Below are positions 1 to 6,314 of a DNA stretch of 16,896 bases, in pieces. The DNA is taken from NCBI GenBank assembly GCA_964440405.1, contig CAYTSB010000017.1:1-16896 (forward strand), written 5' to 3'. The position numbers and the translations under genes are program-made. Under the pieces are notes generated by a model that worked only from the letters and a program-made list of their open reading frames with translations, was not told where the DNA came from and ran no database searches. How positions within the stretch are numbered: the stretch's first letter is position 1; the number at the start of each line of letters is the position of its first letter. This DNA comes from DAOSVX01 sp964440405 (GTDB lineage: Bacteria; Bacillota_I; Bacilli_A; RF39; UBA660).

Positions 1-53
1 CAATTACTGGTGGAACAGGAACTTTAACTGATCCCTGGATAATAGCATCGTAG
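1..53 (+). CDS. C-terminal end of a surface/secreted protein (5' truncated by window)
   Basis: Only the last 16 codons are inside the window, in the frame beginning at position 3. They read ITGGTGTLTDPWIIAS and end in TAG (51-53). Tails of the form 'SLKS...ISGGTGTxxDPWxx' are, from memory, common at the C-terminus of large secreted or pilin-like repeat proteins in low-GC gut Bacillota, where 'VRPVVSLKS' usually precedes them. The same tail occurs again about 240 bp downstream, which supports the reading frame. The function of the full protein cannot be judged from this stub. Confidence 0.5.
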   Translation, partial: ITGGTGTLTDPWIIAS

Positions 54-137
54 AAAACAAAATCTGTAATCTCATTAAGGCCCGAAAAACCCTTTGAGGG
101 CCAAAACTACGGTATATATTTTATATATATGGGGTAA

Positions 138-290
138 TGCACGAAAAGAGCTTGCCTTAGCACATCTAACTCGTCTGCTGTCGCATGGTATGTGTACAGC
201 AACGGTGTTCGCCCGGTAGTTTCTTTAAAATCTGAAACAACAATATCAGGTGGGACAGGAACTTTAACTGATCCGTGGATAGTAGAATAA
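138..290 (+). pseudogene. Degenerate second copy of the surface-protein C-terminus
   Basis: The frame from 138 to the TAA at 288-290 encodes ...SSAVAWYVYSNG, then VRPVVSLKSETTISGGTG, then TLTDPWIVE. It is the same tail as the protein ending at 53, with a longer stretch visible. An in-frame stop (TAA, 135-137) lies directly upstream and I see no start codon with a ribosome binding site, so this is a fragment rather than an expressed gene. A frameshift near 130-140 that removed the rest of the domain is possible, because another frame is open through that point. The +1 and +2 frames offer nothing recognisable. Confidence 0.6.
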
Positions 291-366
291 TAGAAAAAAA
301 ATATCTAAAATCTCACTAAAATCCAAAATACTTTTGAAAATTAAAAATTTTAAAAGATAAACTATT

Positions 367-398
367 AAAAGACATCGTAGATGTTTTTTATTGTTTTT
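367..398 (+). terminator. Rho-independent terminator after the surface-protein remnant
   Basis: The stem ACATC (372-376) / GATGT (380-384) has a GTA loop. It is extended by A-rich bases on the left pairing with the T run on the right. The tail TTTTTTATTGTTTTT follows. It closes the upstream transcription unit before the cysteine desulfurase gene. Confidence 0.7.
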
Positions 399-471
399 AT
401 TAATAATTATAAATATATTGTTATAGATTTTACTTAAGCAATTTGATACAATTTTAAATAGGTGATATATA

Positions 472-1599
472 ATGATATATTTAGATTATTCAGCAACTAC
501 ACCAGTAATGTATGAAGTTTTAGAATCTTATAATAAAACAACTAAGGAATACATGGCTAATGTTAATTCAATTCATAGTTATGGAACTAAAGGAATGAAT
601 TTACTTAATAGTGCTACTAAACAGATTTGTGAATTGTTAAAAATTAAAGAAAGTGAACTTATCTATACTAGTGGATCTACAGAAAGTAATAATTTTTTAA
701 TTAAGGGAATAGCTCAAAAATATAAAAATAAAGGAAAAAATATCGTTGTTTCTAAATTGGAGCATCCTTCTATTTATGATATTTTAGAATATTTAGAAAA
801 TGATGGTTTTAACATTACTTATGTTAATAATGATAGTGAAGGATTAATTGATTTTGAAGATTTAAAAAATAAAATTAAAAAAGATACTATTTTAGTAATT
901 ATTAACGCTGTTAATAGTGAACTTGGAATTAGGCAACCTTTAAAAACTATTAGGCAGATTATTAAGAAGGAAAATTCTGAAACATTACTTCATTCTGATT
1001 TAACTCAAGCAATAGGTAAAGTGAATGTTAGTTTACATGATATAGACAGTGGTGCTATGAGCGCCCATAAATTCTATGGTCCAAAAGGAATTGGGATTGC
1101 TTATTTGGATGAAAAAATTCATATTGAACCATTAATTCACGGTAGTTCTAAAGGTAGTAATTTAAGGGCAGGAACCCCTGCTTTACCACTTATTGTAGCA
1201 ATGAGTAAAGCTTTAAGAATTGCTTTAACTGATTTAAATCGTAAAGAAACCTATATTAATAAATTAAATAATCATTTGTGTGAAGAAATTTTAAAGAATA
1301 AAGAAGTGGTGTCTAATAAAACTAAATATTCTATTCCTCATATTTTAAATTTAAGTACCTCATTGCCACCAGAAGTACTAATTAATGCTTTGTCGGAAAG
1401 AGAAATTTATATTGGAACTAATACTGCCTGTGTGACTGAAGATATTAGTCCTTCAATTATGGCAGTATTTAATGATGCTAAAAGAGCTACGACATCAATT
1501 AGAATAAGCATTTCTCATATTACTACCAACGATGAGATTAATCGCTTTATAAATCATTTTAATGATGTTTATGGAAAGTTAATGGAATTGGGTAAGTAG
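472..1599 (+). CDS. Cysteine desulfurase (NifS/IscS family, NifZ-like partner of ThiI)
   Basis: PLP-dependent enzyme that takes sulfur from L-cysteine to form an enzyme persulfide, releasing alanine. It is 375 aa, normal for the family. The N-terminus reads IYLDYSATTP and the PLP lysine lies in SAHK (Lys200, after His199). The persulfide cysteine is in TNTAC (Cys320), on a loop that departs from the usual SGSAC, although the Cys is kept. The start ATG at 472 has an AGGTGAT ribosome binding site at 460-466. thiI begins 2 bp after the stop. In Bacillus the dedicated desulfurase NifZ next to ThiI feeds 4-thiouridine synthesis, so I infer the same job here. General Fe-S cluster supply cannot be excluded. 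No convincing sigma-A promoter is visible; TACAAT at 447-452 lacks a good -35. Confidence 0.93.
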   Translation: MIYLDYSATTPVMYEVLESYNKTTKEYMANVNSIHSYGTKGMNLLNSATKQICELLKIKESELIYTSGSTESNNFLIKGIAQKYKNKGKNIVVSKLEHPSIYDILEYLENDGFNITYVNNDSEGLIDFEDLKNKIKKDTILVIINAVNSELGIRQPLKTIRQIIKKENSETLLHSDLTQAIGKVNVSLHDIDSGAMSAHKFYGPKGIGIAYLDEKIHIEPLIHGSSKGSNLRAGTPALPLIVAMSKALRIALTDLNRKETYINKLNNHLCEEILKNKEVVSNKTKYSIPHILNLSTSLPPEVLINALSEREIYIGTNTACVTEDISPSIMAVFNDAKRATTSIRISISHITTNDEINRFINHFNDVYGKLMELGK

Positions 1600-1601
1600 T
1601 A

Positions 1602-2789
1602 ATGGAAAAAGTAATTATTATTAAATATGGTGAATTATCTACTAAGAAAGATAATATCAATTTCTTTATTAAAATTTTAAGGAATAATATTAAATCTTTA
1701 TTAACTGATTTAACTTATGAACTTACTTTTGATAAAGGTAGAATGTTTATTAAAGCTAGTGAAAACGATATCGAAGAAATAATTGAAAAATTAAAGAATG
1801 CTTTTGGCATTCATGAATTTTTTGTTGGCTATTTAATTACTGAAAGATCTTTAGATGAAATAGCCAAGACGATTGTTAATCTAGTTAAAAAAGAAAATTT
1901 TAAGACCTTTAAGGTTGAAAGCAAAAGAAGCGATAAATCTTATCCTAATACCTCATTGGAAATTAATAAATTAGTTGGTGGAGCTATTTTGAAAGCTATC
2001 GAGGAAGTTAATGTTGATGTTCATCATCAGGATTTAACTATTTATCTGGAAATAAGAGTTCATGAAGTATTAATTTATTTTAACAAAATTAAAGGCTTAG
2101 GAGGATATCCAGTAAGTACTTTAGGCAAAGGATTACTCATGTTAAGCGGGGGAATAGATAGTCCAGTAGCAGGTTATTTAGCTATGAAAAGAGGAATAAA
2201 ACTGGAAGCAGTTTATTTTGAGGCCAGACCTCATACCAGTTTAAAAGCGAGAGATAAAGTATTGGAACTGGCTAAAAAGTTAGCAGTTTATAACAATGAC
2301 TTAAAAATTCATATTATTAATTTTACTCCATTGCAGGAAGCTATTTATAAAAATATTCCTCATGAGTATTTAATTACTATTATGAGAAGAATGATGTATC
2401 GGATTAGCAGTCTTATTGCTTATAAACAAAATTGCAAAGTTTTAATTAATGGCGAATCAATTGGTCAAGTTGCTAGTCAAACTTTAACTAGTATGGAGGT
2501 TATTAATTATGTTGTTGAAAAGCCAGTGATTAGACCTCTTGCTTGTTTTGATAAATTGGAAATTATTGAACTGGCTAAAAAAATTGGAACTTATGATATT
2601 TCTATTCTGCCTTATGAAGATTGCTGTACTGTATTTGTTCCTCTGCATCCAGTTATTAATCCTGATAAAATAAAAGCCGAGGCATATGAAGATTTAATTG
2701 ATTACCATGATTTAATCTATCAGGCAGTTGATACAGCCGAAGTAATAAAAATAAATAAAATAAAAAATGAATATAAAGATTTACTTTAG
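1602..2789 (+). CDS. thiI: tRNA 4-thiouridine synthase ThiI
   Basis: Adenylates U8 of tRNA and replaces its oxygen with sulfur received from the neighbouring desulfurase. ThiI can also serve thiamine thiazole synthesis, but no thiamine genes are seen here. At 395 aa it is the short Gram-positive form: a ferredoxin-like/THUMP N-terminal half (about 1-170), then the PP-loop ATPase with SGGIDSP at 182-188, and no rhodanese domain. EARPHTS follows the PP-loop. Cys341-Cys342 (YEDCCTVF) are at about the place of the catalytic Cys344 of the E. coli enzyme, so one of them is probably the reactive residue. It is only 2 bp from the upstream gene and surely co-transcribed. The tRNA-Met at the end of this window has U at position 8, the substrate base. 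Confidence 0.95.
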   Translation: MEKVIIIKYGELSTKKDNINFFIKILRNNIKSLLTDLTYELTFDKGRMFIKASENDIEEIIEKLKNAFGIHEFFVGYLITERSLDEIAKTIVNLVKKENFKTFKVESKRSDKSYPNTSLEINKLVGGAILKAIEEVNVDVHHQDLTIYLEIRVHEVLIYFNKIKGLGGYPVSTLGKGLLMLSGGIDSPVAGYLAMKRGIKLEAVYFEARPHTSLKARDKVLELAKKLAVYNNDLKIHIINFTPLQEAIYKNIPHEYLITIMRRMMYRISSLIAYKQNCKVLINGESIGQVASQTLTSMEVINYVVEKPVIRPLACFDKLEIIELAKKIGTYDISILPYEDCCTVFVPLHPVINPDKIKAEAYEDLIDYHDLIYQAVDTAEVIKINKIKNEYKDLL

Positions 2790-2802
2790 TATAAACTTAT
2801 AA

Positions 2803-2866
2803 AATAATCCAATAATAATAGTGTGATTTGTATGAATAGAAAACTATTATTAGGATTATTTTTTTT
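2803..2866 (+). terminator. Terminator-like hairpin spanning the start of the next gene (possible attenuator)
   Basis: AATAATCC (2803-2810) pairs with GGATTATT (2853-2860), and TAATAATA (2813-2820) pairs with TATTATTA (2845-2852). Together they form a 16-bp stem with a 2-nt bulge, followed by eight T (2859-2866). The 24-nt loop holds the weak ribosome binding site and the ATG of the following gene, so the T run lies inside its codons 10-12. It may terminate thiI transcripts or attenuate the next gene. The stem is mostly A-T. Confidence 0.45.
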
Positions 2867-3869
2867 ATTAATGGGAATTAGTTTTATTATTAATAGACTA
2901 ACTTATCAAAAGGAAAGCTATGCGTATCCTGAAGTCAACAAACTTTTTGTTAGATTTTATTATTTAGATGAAACAGATGACAGTAAATATCTGGTAGATG
3001 AAAAATCAATTTTTCAAATATTGAACTCCAATAATGAAATATTAACTTCCTTTGAGACTTTTATTGGTAATGACTATCTAGAAACAACTATTCTATCGCC
3101 GGGAGAATATACTCTTAGACAGGTTAAAACTTCAGAAAATTATGATGTCTATCCTGATCAGAAGTTTTATTTAAACAATCAGAATGTTACTAATATCTAT
3201 ATTCTGGCAGTTAAAAGTACTGAGCCCAAACTGGCTGTTTCCTTAACTGATACTAAGACTAATAAACTCCTAGATCAAGCCCATTTCAATCTATTTAATG
3301 ATAATAATTTAATAGGTAGTTGTATAACTACTAAGGGTTATTGTTATTTTAATAATATTAAAAGCGGTAATTATACCTTAGAAAATACAATTCCAGCTAG
3401 TGGGTATACATCTTTAGATAAATTTGATTTTACAGTTAATGAAGATAAAATTAATTATTTAAATTTAAATGCGACAGCTACTAAATTGGTGATTAATTCT
3501 TATAATAGCAATACTCTAATATTAAATGATGGCAGCTATCAAATCTATGATTTAATGAATAATTTAATTTATGATTTAAAAGATTTAAAATATGTAGAAA
3601 ATATTCCTCTTGGTAATTATTACTTGAAAGAAGTAAATACTCCTCAAGGGTATAAGGAAGTTAATCATAAAATCCCGTTTACAATTGAAGATACTAAAGA
3701 AGAACAATTATTAAATATTTACTATACTAAAGATGATGGAAATAATGATTATCTTAATCTTTTTACTATATCAGGGATAATATTTACAATTGCTGGCATA
3801 ATTTATTTAGGTTATTATTATAAAAATGAAATTAATAGCCATAATAATAGTGGTGATACAAGTGCGTGA
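2832..3869 (+). CDS. Membrane-anchored surface protein with SpaA/Cna-B-like repeats
   Basis: Predicted 345 aa: an N-terminal hydrophobic signal/anchor (residues 4-20, LLLGLFFLLMGISFII), an extracytoplasmic part, a C-terminal membrane segment (LFTISGIIFTIAGIIYLGYYY) and a short polar tail. The middle shows three units ending in the Cna-B/SpaA 'GxYxLxE...GY' pattern: SPGEYTLRQVKTSENYDVYP, KSGNYTLENTIPASGY and PLGNYYLKEVNTPQGY. There is no LPxTG sorting signal, so I infer the protein stays in the membrane rather than being sortase-linked. The first-strand lysine that forms the isopeptide bond in true Cna-B domains appears replaced (SLTDTKT, INSYNS). ATG 2832 is preferred over an in-frame GTG at 2823, because GTGTGAT at 2821-2827 can serve as a weak ribosome binding site. 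Likely role: surface scaffold or adhesin; ligand unknown. Confidence 0.7.
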   Translation: MNRKLLLGLFFLLMGISFIINRLTYQKESYAYPEVNKLFVRFYYLDETDDSKYLVDEKSIFQILNSNNEILTSFETFIGNDYLETTILSPGEYTLRQVKTSENYDVYPDQKFYLNNQNVTNIYILAVKSTEPKLAVSLTDTKTNKLLDQAHFNLFNDNNLIGSCITTKGYCYFNNIKSGNYTLENTIPASGYTSLDKFDFTVNEDKINYLNLNATATKLVINSYNSNTLILNDGSYQIYDLMNNLIYDLKDLKYVENIPLGNYYLKEVNTPQGYKEVNHKIPFTIEDTKEEQLLNIYYTKDDGNNDYLNLFTISGIIFTIAGIIYLGYYYKNEINSHNNSGDTSA

Positions 3870-4062
3870 AAGAAATAATAATTATTTTTATAAAAGTTCT
3901 TCTTTAAGTGCTTTGGATGAAATAGAATTTTATTTATATAATGTGGCTAATGATTATGGCTTTAATTTTGGTAGTGAAAGAAGACAGTTAATTCAATACG
4001 AAAAACTTATTAAAGAACCAAAATTAAACTTTAATAAGAAATATTTTAATGAAAAAAGATAA
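3862..4062 (+). CDS. Small hypothetical protein (66 aa)
   Basis: I do not recognise this gene. The chosen GTG start at 3862 has GGTGAT at 3852-3857 with a 4-nt gap, the same spacing used by nusA. A longer form from ATG 3826 would add a hydrophobic stretch (LIAIIIVVIQV), but it lies wholly inside the upstream gene and has no ribosome binding site. The short form overlaps the Cna-B-like gene by 8 bp, implying translational coupling. The product is charged, aromatic-rich (NNNYFYKSSSLSALDEIEFY) and ends in a basic tail (NKKYFNEKR). No membrane segment, cysteine or known motif is visible. It may be a cytoplasmic partner of the surface protein, but that is a guess from position. Confidence 0.5.
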   Translation: MRERNNNYFYKSSSLSALDEIEFYLYNVANDYGFNFGSERRQLIQYEKLIKEPKLNFNKKYFNEKR

Positions 4063-4065
4063 AAA

Positions 4066-4110
4066 ACATTCTAAAAGGATATTTTTTTCTTTTCTTTAAT
4101 TTTAGAATGT
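4066..4110. repeat. 11-bp inverted repeat upstream of the rimP promoter
   Basis: ACATTCTAAAA (4066-4076) and TTTTAGAATGT (4100-4110) are perfect complements separated by 23 nt rich in T. The right arm ends at the first base of the extended -10 TGCTATAAT. It could be a weak terminator for the unit ending at 4062, with T runs in the loop, or a protein-binding site controlling the rimP operon. Confidence 0.5.
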
Positions 4111-4118
4111 GCTATAAT
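4110..4118 (+). promoter_or_regulatory. Extended -10 promoter of the rimP-truB operon
   Basis: TGCTATAAT is a perfect extended -10 (TGnTATAAT). The -35 region 17 bp upstream is only T-rich (TTTTCT), which the extended -10 can compensate for. Start of transcription is expected near 4125, giving a leader of about 47 nt that contains the hairpin at 4133-4153. Confidence 0.75.
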
Positions 4119-4131
4119 TTTAATGCATGGA

Positions 4132-4158
4132 GAAAGTGGGCAAAACCCACTTTTCTTA
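4132..4158 (+). promoter_or_regulatory. Leader hairpin of rimP-nusA operon (possible attenuator)
   Basis: AAAGTGGG (4133-4140) and CCCACTTT (4146-4153) form a perfect 8-bp stem with loop CAAAA, followed by TTCTT. It lies between the predicted transcription start and the rimP ribosome binding site. A stem followed by a short U-rich tail fits an attenuator or a transcript-stabilising leader. Control of nusA operons by NusA itself is known in other bacteria; application here is inference. Confidence 0.6.
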
Positions 4159-4171
4159 ATAGGTGGTGGAA

Positions 4172-4426
4172 ATGAAAGAGAAATTAGATAAATTAAAAGA
4201 GATTTTAGAAAAAAAACTAAATAAAGAAAATGTTTTAGTTTGTAGTGTTGAATTTAAAAAAGTAAATAATTATAATACGTTAGAAATAGTCTTGGATAAA
4301 GTTAACGGTATTGATTTAGATACCATAGTTATGGCTTCTAATATAATAAATCCGCTTGTAGATAAGTATGATATAACAGATGAATCTTATATTTTAGATG
4401 TAATTAGTAAGGAAAAAGGTGATTAA
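4172..4426 (+). CDS. rimP: Ribosome maturation factor RimP, short form (N-terminal domain only)
   Basis: Assists assembly of the 30S subunit. The 84-aa product matches the RimP N-terminal alpha/beta domain: the segment NTLEIVLDKVNGIDLDTIVMASN, then INPLVDKYDITDESYILDV, fits the family's 'lrv.iDk.ggv.ldDc..vSr.l...ld......Y.LEVsSPG'. The usual protein is about 150 aa and continues with an SH3-like C-terminal domain, which is absent: translation stops just after YILDVISKEKGD, and nusA starts one base later. Even the SSPG-like turn is degraded. The ATG at 4172 with AGGTGGTG (4161-4168) is preferred over GTG codons at 4163 and 4166. Identity rests partly on its place directly before nusA. Confidence 0.8.
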   Translation: MKEKLDKLKEILEKKLNKENVLVCSVEFKKVNNYNTLEIVLDKVNGIDLDTIVMASNIINPLVDKYDITDESYILDVISKEKGD

Positions 4427-4427
4427 A

Positions 4428-5537
4428 ATGAATAACAAAGAATTTATTAAGGCATTAAATAATATTGCTGATGAAAAAAATATTAGTAAAGATATTATTT
4501 TTGAAGCAATGGAATTAGCAATGCAGACTGCTTATAAAAAGAATTTTGATTCTAAGACCAATGTTAAAGTGACAATTGATCAAGAAACCGGTGAGGTTAG
4601 AGTTTATTCTTATTTAGTAGTGGTAAAAGAATTAGATTTAGAAAAAGAATTTGATGAAGAGGGTAATTTAATTAAAGAGCCAGCTATAAATCCAGATGCT
4701 CAAATTATTTTAAAGGATGCCAAGAAAATTAAAAAAGATGCTAAAGTTGGTGATACGATTGAAACTGAAGTTACGCCAGCTGATTTTGGTCGTGTAGCAG
4801 CCGGTACTGCTAAACAAGTATTAATGCAAAAAATCAGAGAAGCTGAAAGAAATAGTATCATTAATGAGTTTAGTAATAAAGAAGGCGAAATGATGGTCGG
4901 ACTTCTAGCAATGGAGGATGTCCGTAATTATTATGTTGATTTAGGTAAAGCAAGAGGAATATTACCAAAAAGTGAAATGATTCCTGATGAAGTAGTCAAA
5001 ATGGGATATTCAATTAAAGTCTATATTACTAAAGTAGAATCTTCTACTAAAGGACCAGTAATTTTACTTTCTCGTAAACATTATGGTTTTGTTAAAAGAT
5101 TGTTTGAAATAGAAATTCCCGAACTTGCTGATGGAACAATTATTTTATACAGTGTAGCTCGTGAACCGGGAATCAGAAGTAAAGTGGCAGTTTATTCTAA
5201 TAATAGTAAAGTTGATCCAATTGGTGCCTGTATTGGTGAAAGAGGATCAAGAATTGGTAGTATTTTAAAAGAGTTAAATGGTGAAAAAGTAGATTTAATT
5301 TTATATAGTGAAACTGAAAGTGAATTTATTAAAAATGCTTTATCACCAGCTAAGAATATTATTGTTAATATAATAGATGAAGAAAAAAGAGAAGCCTTAG
5401 CAATTGTTGATAATGATAACTTAAGTTTGGCTATTGGTAAAAAAGGCAGTAATATTAAACTAGCCAGTCGCTTAACCAAATATCGTATTGAGGTCAAAAC
5501 TCTTGAACAAATTAATAAAGAGGGTAATAGAGATTAG
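4428..5537 (+). CDS. nusA: Transcription termination/antitermination factor NusA
   Basis: Binds RNA polymerase and nascent RNA, promoting pausing, intrinsic termination or antitermination. At 369 aa it has the length of the Firmicutes form, without the C-terminal acidic repeats of proteobacterial NusA. Order: N-terminal polymerase-binding domain (about 1-125), S1 domain (about 130-200), then two KH domains with GxxG loops at GERG (270-273) and GKKG (337-340). The start ATG at 4428 has GGTGAT at 4418-4423 and is 1 bp past the rimP stop, so the two are translationally coupled. Upstream GTG 4419 lies inside the ribosome binding site and is rejected. A 20-bp gap with AGAGGTGA precedes ylxR. Confidence 0.96.
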   Translation: MNNKEFIKALNNIADEKNISKDIIFEAMELAMQTAYKKNFDSKTNVKVTIDQETGEVRVYSYLVVVKELDLEKEFDEEGNLIKEPAINPDAQIILKDAKKIKKDAKVGDTIETEVTPADFGRVAAGTAKQVLMQKIREAERNSIINEFSNKEGEMMVGLLAMEDVRNYYVDLGKARGILPKSEMIPDEVVKMGYSIKVYITKVESSTKGPVILLSRKHYGFVKRLFEIEIPELADGTIILYSVAREPGIRSKVAVYSNNSKVDPIGACIGERGSRIGSILKELNGEKVDLILYSETESEFIKNALSPAKNIIVNIIDEEKREALAIVDNDNLSLAIGKKGSNIKLASRLTKYRIEVKTLEQINKEGNRD

Positions 5538-5557
5538 TATTAAATAAGAGGTGAAAG

Positions 5558-5827
5558 ATGAAAAAAATACCATTAAGAACATGTATTGTTTCTAAAGAAA
5601 AATTAAGTAAATATGATTTAATTAGGGTGGTAAAAGACAAGGATGGTAATGTTTTTGTTGATCCAACCGGAAAAATGAATGGTAGAGGAGTTTATCTAAA
5701 AAGAGATCTTGAGATTATTAAAAAAGCTCAAACTAAAAAAATTTTAGATAAAGTCTTAGAAATTAATATACCTCTTAATATTTATGAAGAATTAATAAAT
5801 TTAGTAGGGAGTGAATTTAATGAATAG
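5558..5827 (+). CDS. ylxR: YlxR/RnpM family RNA-binding protein (DUF448)
   Basis: An 89-aa member of the YlxR family. In B. subtilis the protein binds the RNase P RNA and lowers RNase P activity (RnpM). Visible family marks are RTCIVSKEKLSK at 7-18 and VDPTGKMNGRGVYL, with GRGVY at 42-46. It lies in the conserved position between nusA and infB. The ribosome binding site AGAGGTGA is 5 bp before the ATG. Its last 8 bp overlap the start of the deaminase gene. The L7Ae-like ylxQ that normally follows is missing. Confidence 0.92.
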   Translation: MKKIPLRTCIVSKEKLSKYDLIRVVKDKDGNVFVDPTGKMNGRGVYLKRDLEIIKKAQTKKILDKVLEINIPLNIYEELINLVGSEFNE

Positions 5828-6314
5828 ACCAAATTGGGATGAATACTTTATGGCAATCGCCTGTTTAGCAGCAAAAAGAAGCAGTTGTTTATCAAGACAG
5901 GTAGGAGCAGCTATTGTTAAAGATCGTAATCCAATATCTTTTGGTTATAATGGACCAGCGATGAATGTAGCGCATTGTGAAGACTTAGGCGGTTGTCGCA
6001 GAAAAAAAATGCCTGAATATAAAAGTGGTGCTTATTTAGAACTTTGTCCAGCTTCTCATGCTGAACAGAATGCAATAGCTTTTGCAGCTAAGCACGGAAT
6101 CAGTACTAATGGGTGTATTATTTATGTTAATACTTTTCCTTGCAAAGATTGTATGAATTCGATAATTAATAGCGGTATTAAAAAAGTTGTTTATTTAGGT
6201 GATTATAATGCTGATTTATCTAAAACGATAATTAAAGAATCAGGAATTGAATTAGAAAAATTTGTGGGTAAAAGCCTAGAAGATATTGTTAATGAAAGAG
6301 GTGACTTGAAATGA
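5820..6314 (+). CDS. comEB: Deoxycytidylate (dCMP) deaminase, ComEB-like
   Basis: Converts dCMP to dUMP, feeding thymidylate synthesis. The 164-aa product has the zinc-dependent cytidine/dCMP deaminase signature: HAE with His80 as zinc ligand and Glu82 as proton shuttle, and PCKDC with Cys108 and Cys111 as the other zinc ligands. Extra Cys/His residues (His52, Cys53, Cys59, Cys76) could form the second, structural site seen in some dCMP deaminases. The ATG at 5820 has GGGAGTGA upstream and overlaps ylxR by 8 bp; the stop overlaps the infB ATG (ATGA). Its presence inside the nusA-infB operon is unusual, since this enzyme is normally encoded elsewhere (comE region in Bacillus). The comEB symbol follows B. 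subtilis; there is no evidence of a competence role. Confidence 0.92.
   Translation: MNRPNWDEYFMAIACLAAKRSSCLSRQVGAAIVKDRNPISFGYNGPAMNVAHCEDLGGCRRKKMPEYKSGAYLELCPASHAEQNAIAFAAKHGISTNGCIIYVNTFPCKDCMNSIINSGIKKVVYLGDYNADLSKTIIKESGIELEKFVGKSLEDIVNERGDLK

Larger units (their letters stand above)
1..350 (+). repeat. Imperfect direct duplication of about 240 bp period
   Basis: Positions 1 to about 105 match positions 241 to about 345. The block GGAACAGGAACTTTAACTGATCC at 12-34 recurs with one change at 252-274. The similarity continues past both stop codons (AATCTCATTAA at 68-78, AATCTCACTAA at 310-320). The repeat therefore covers the end of the coding sequence plus about 50 bp of 3' flank. The first copy also has a GGCCC (79-83) / GGGCC (98-102) inverted repeat that the second has lost. 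Confidence 0.6.

Noticed and set aside
79..102. GGCCC/GGGCC inverted repeat as a terminator
   Set aside because: No T run follows on either strand; it may only be a leftover of the duplicated 3' flank.
400..471. Riboswitch or T-box leader before the cysteine desulfurase
   Set aside because: The gap is short and AT-only with no conserved stem or T-box sequence.
2823..2831. GTG start three codons upstream of the Cna-B-like gene
   Set aside because: It has no ribosome binding site before it; the ATG at 2832 leads directly into the signal segment.
5192..5497. Open frame of about 100 codons on the minus strand inside nusA
   Set aside because: It is antisense to well-conserved KH-domain coding and has no ribosome binding site; the product has low-complexity Ile/Leu/Ser content, typical of antisense of this AT-rich coding sequence.
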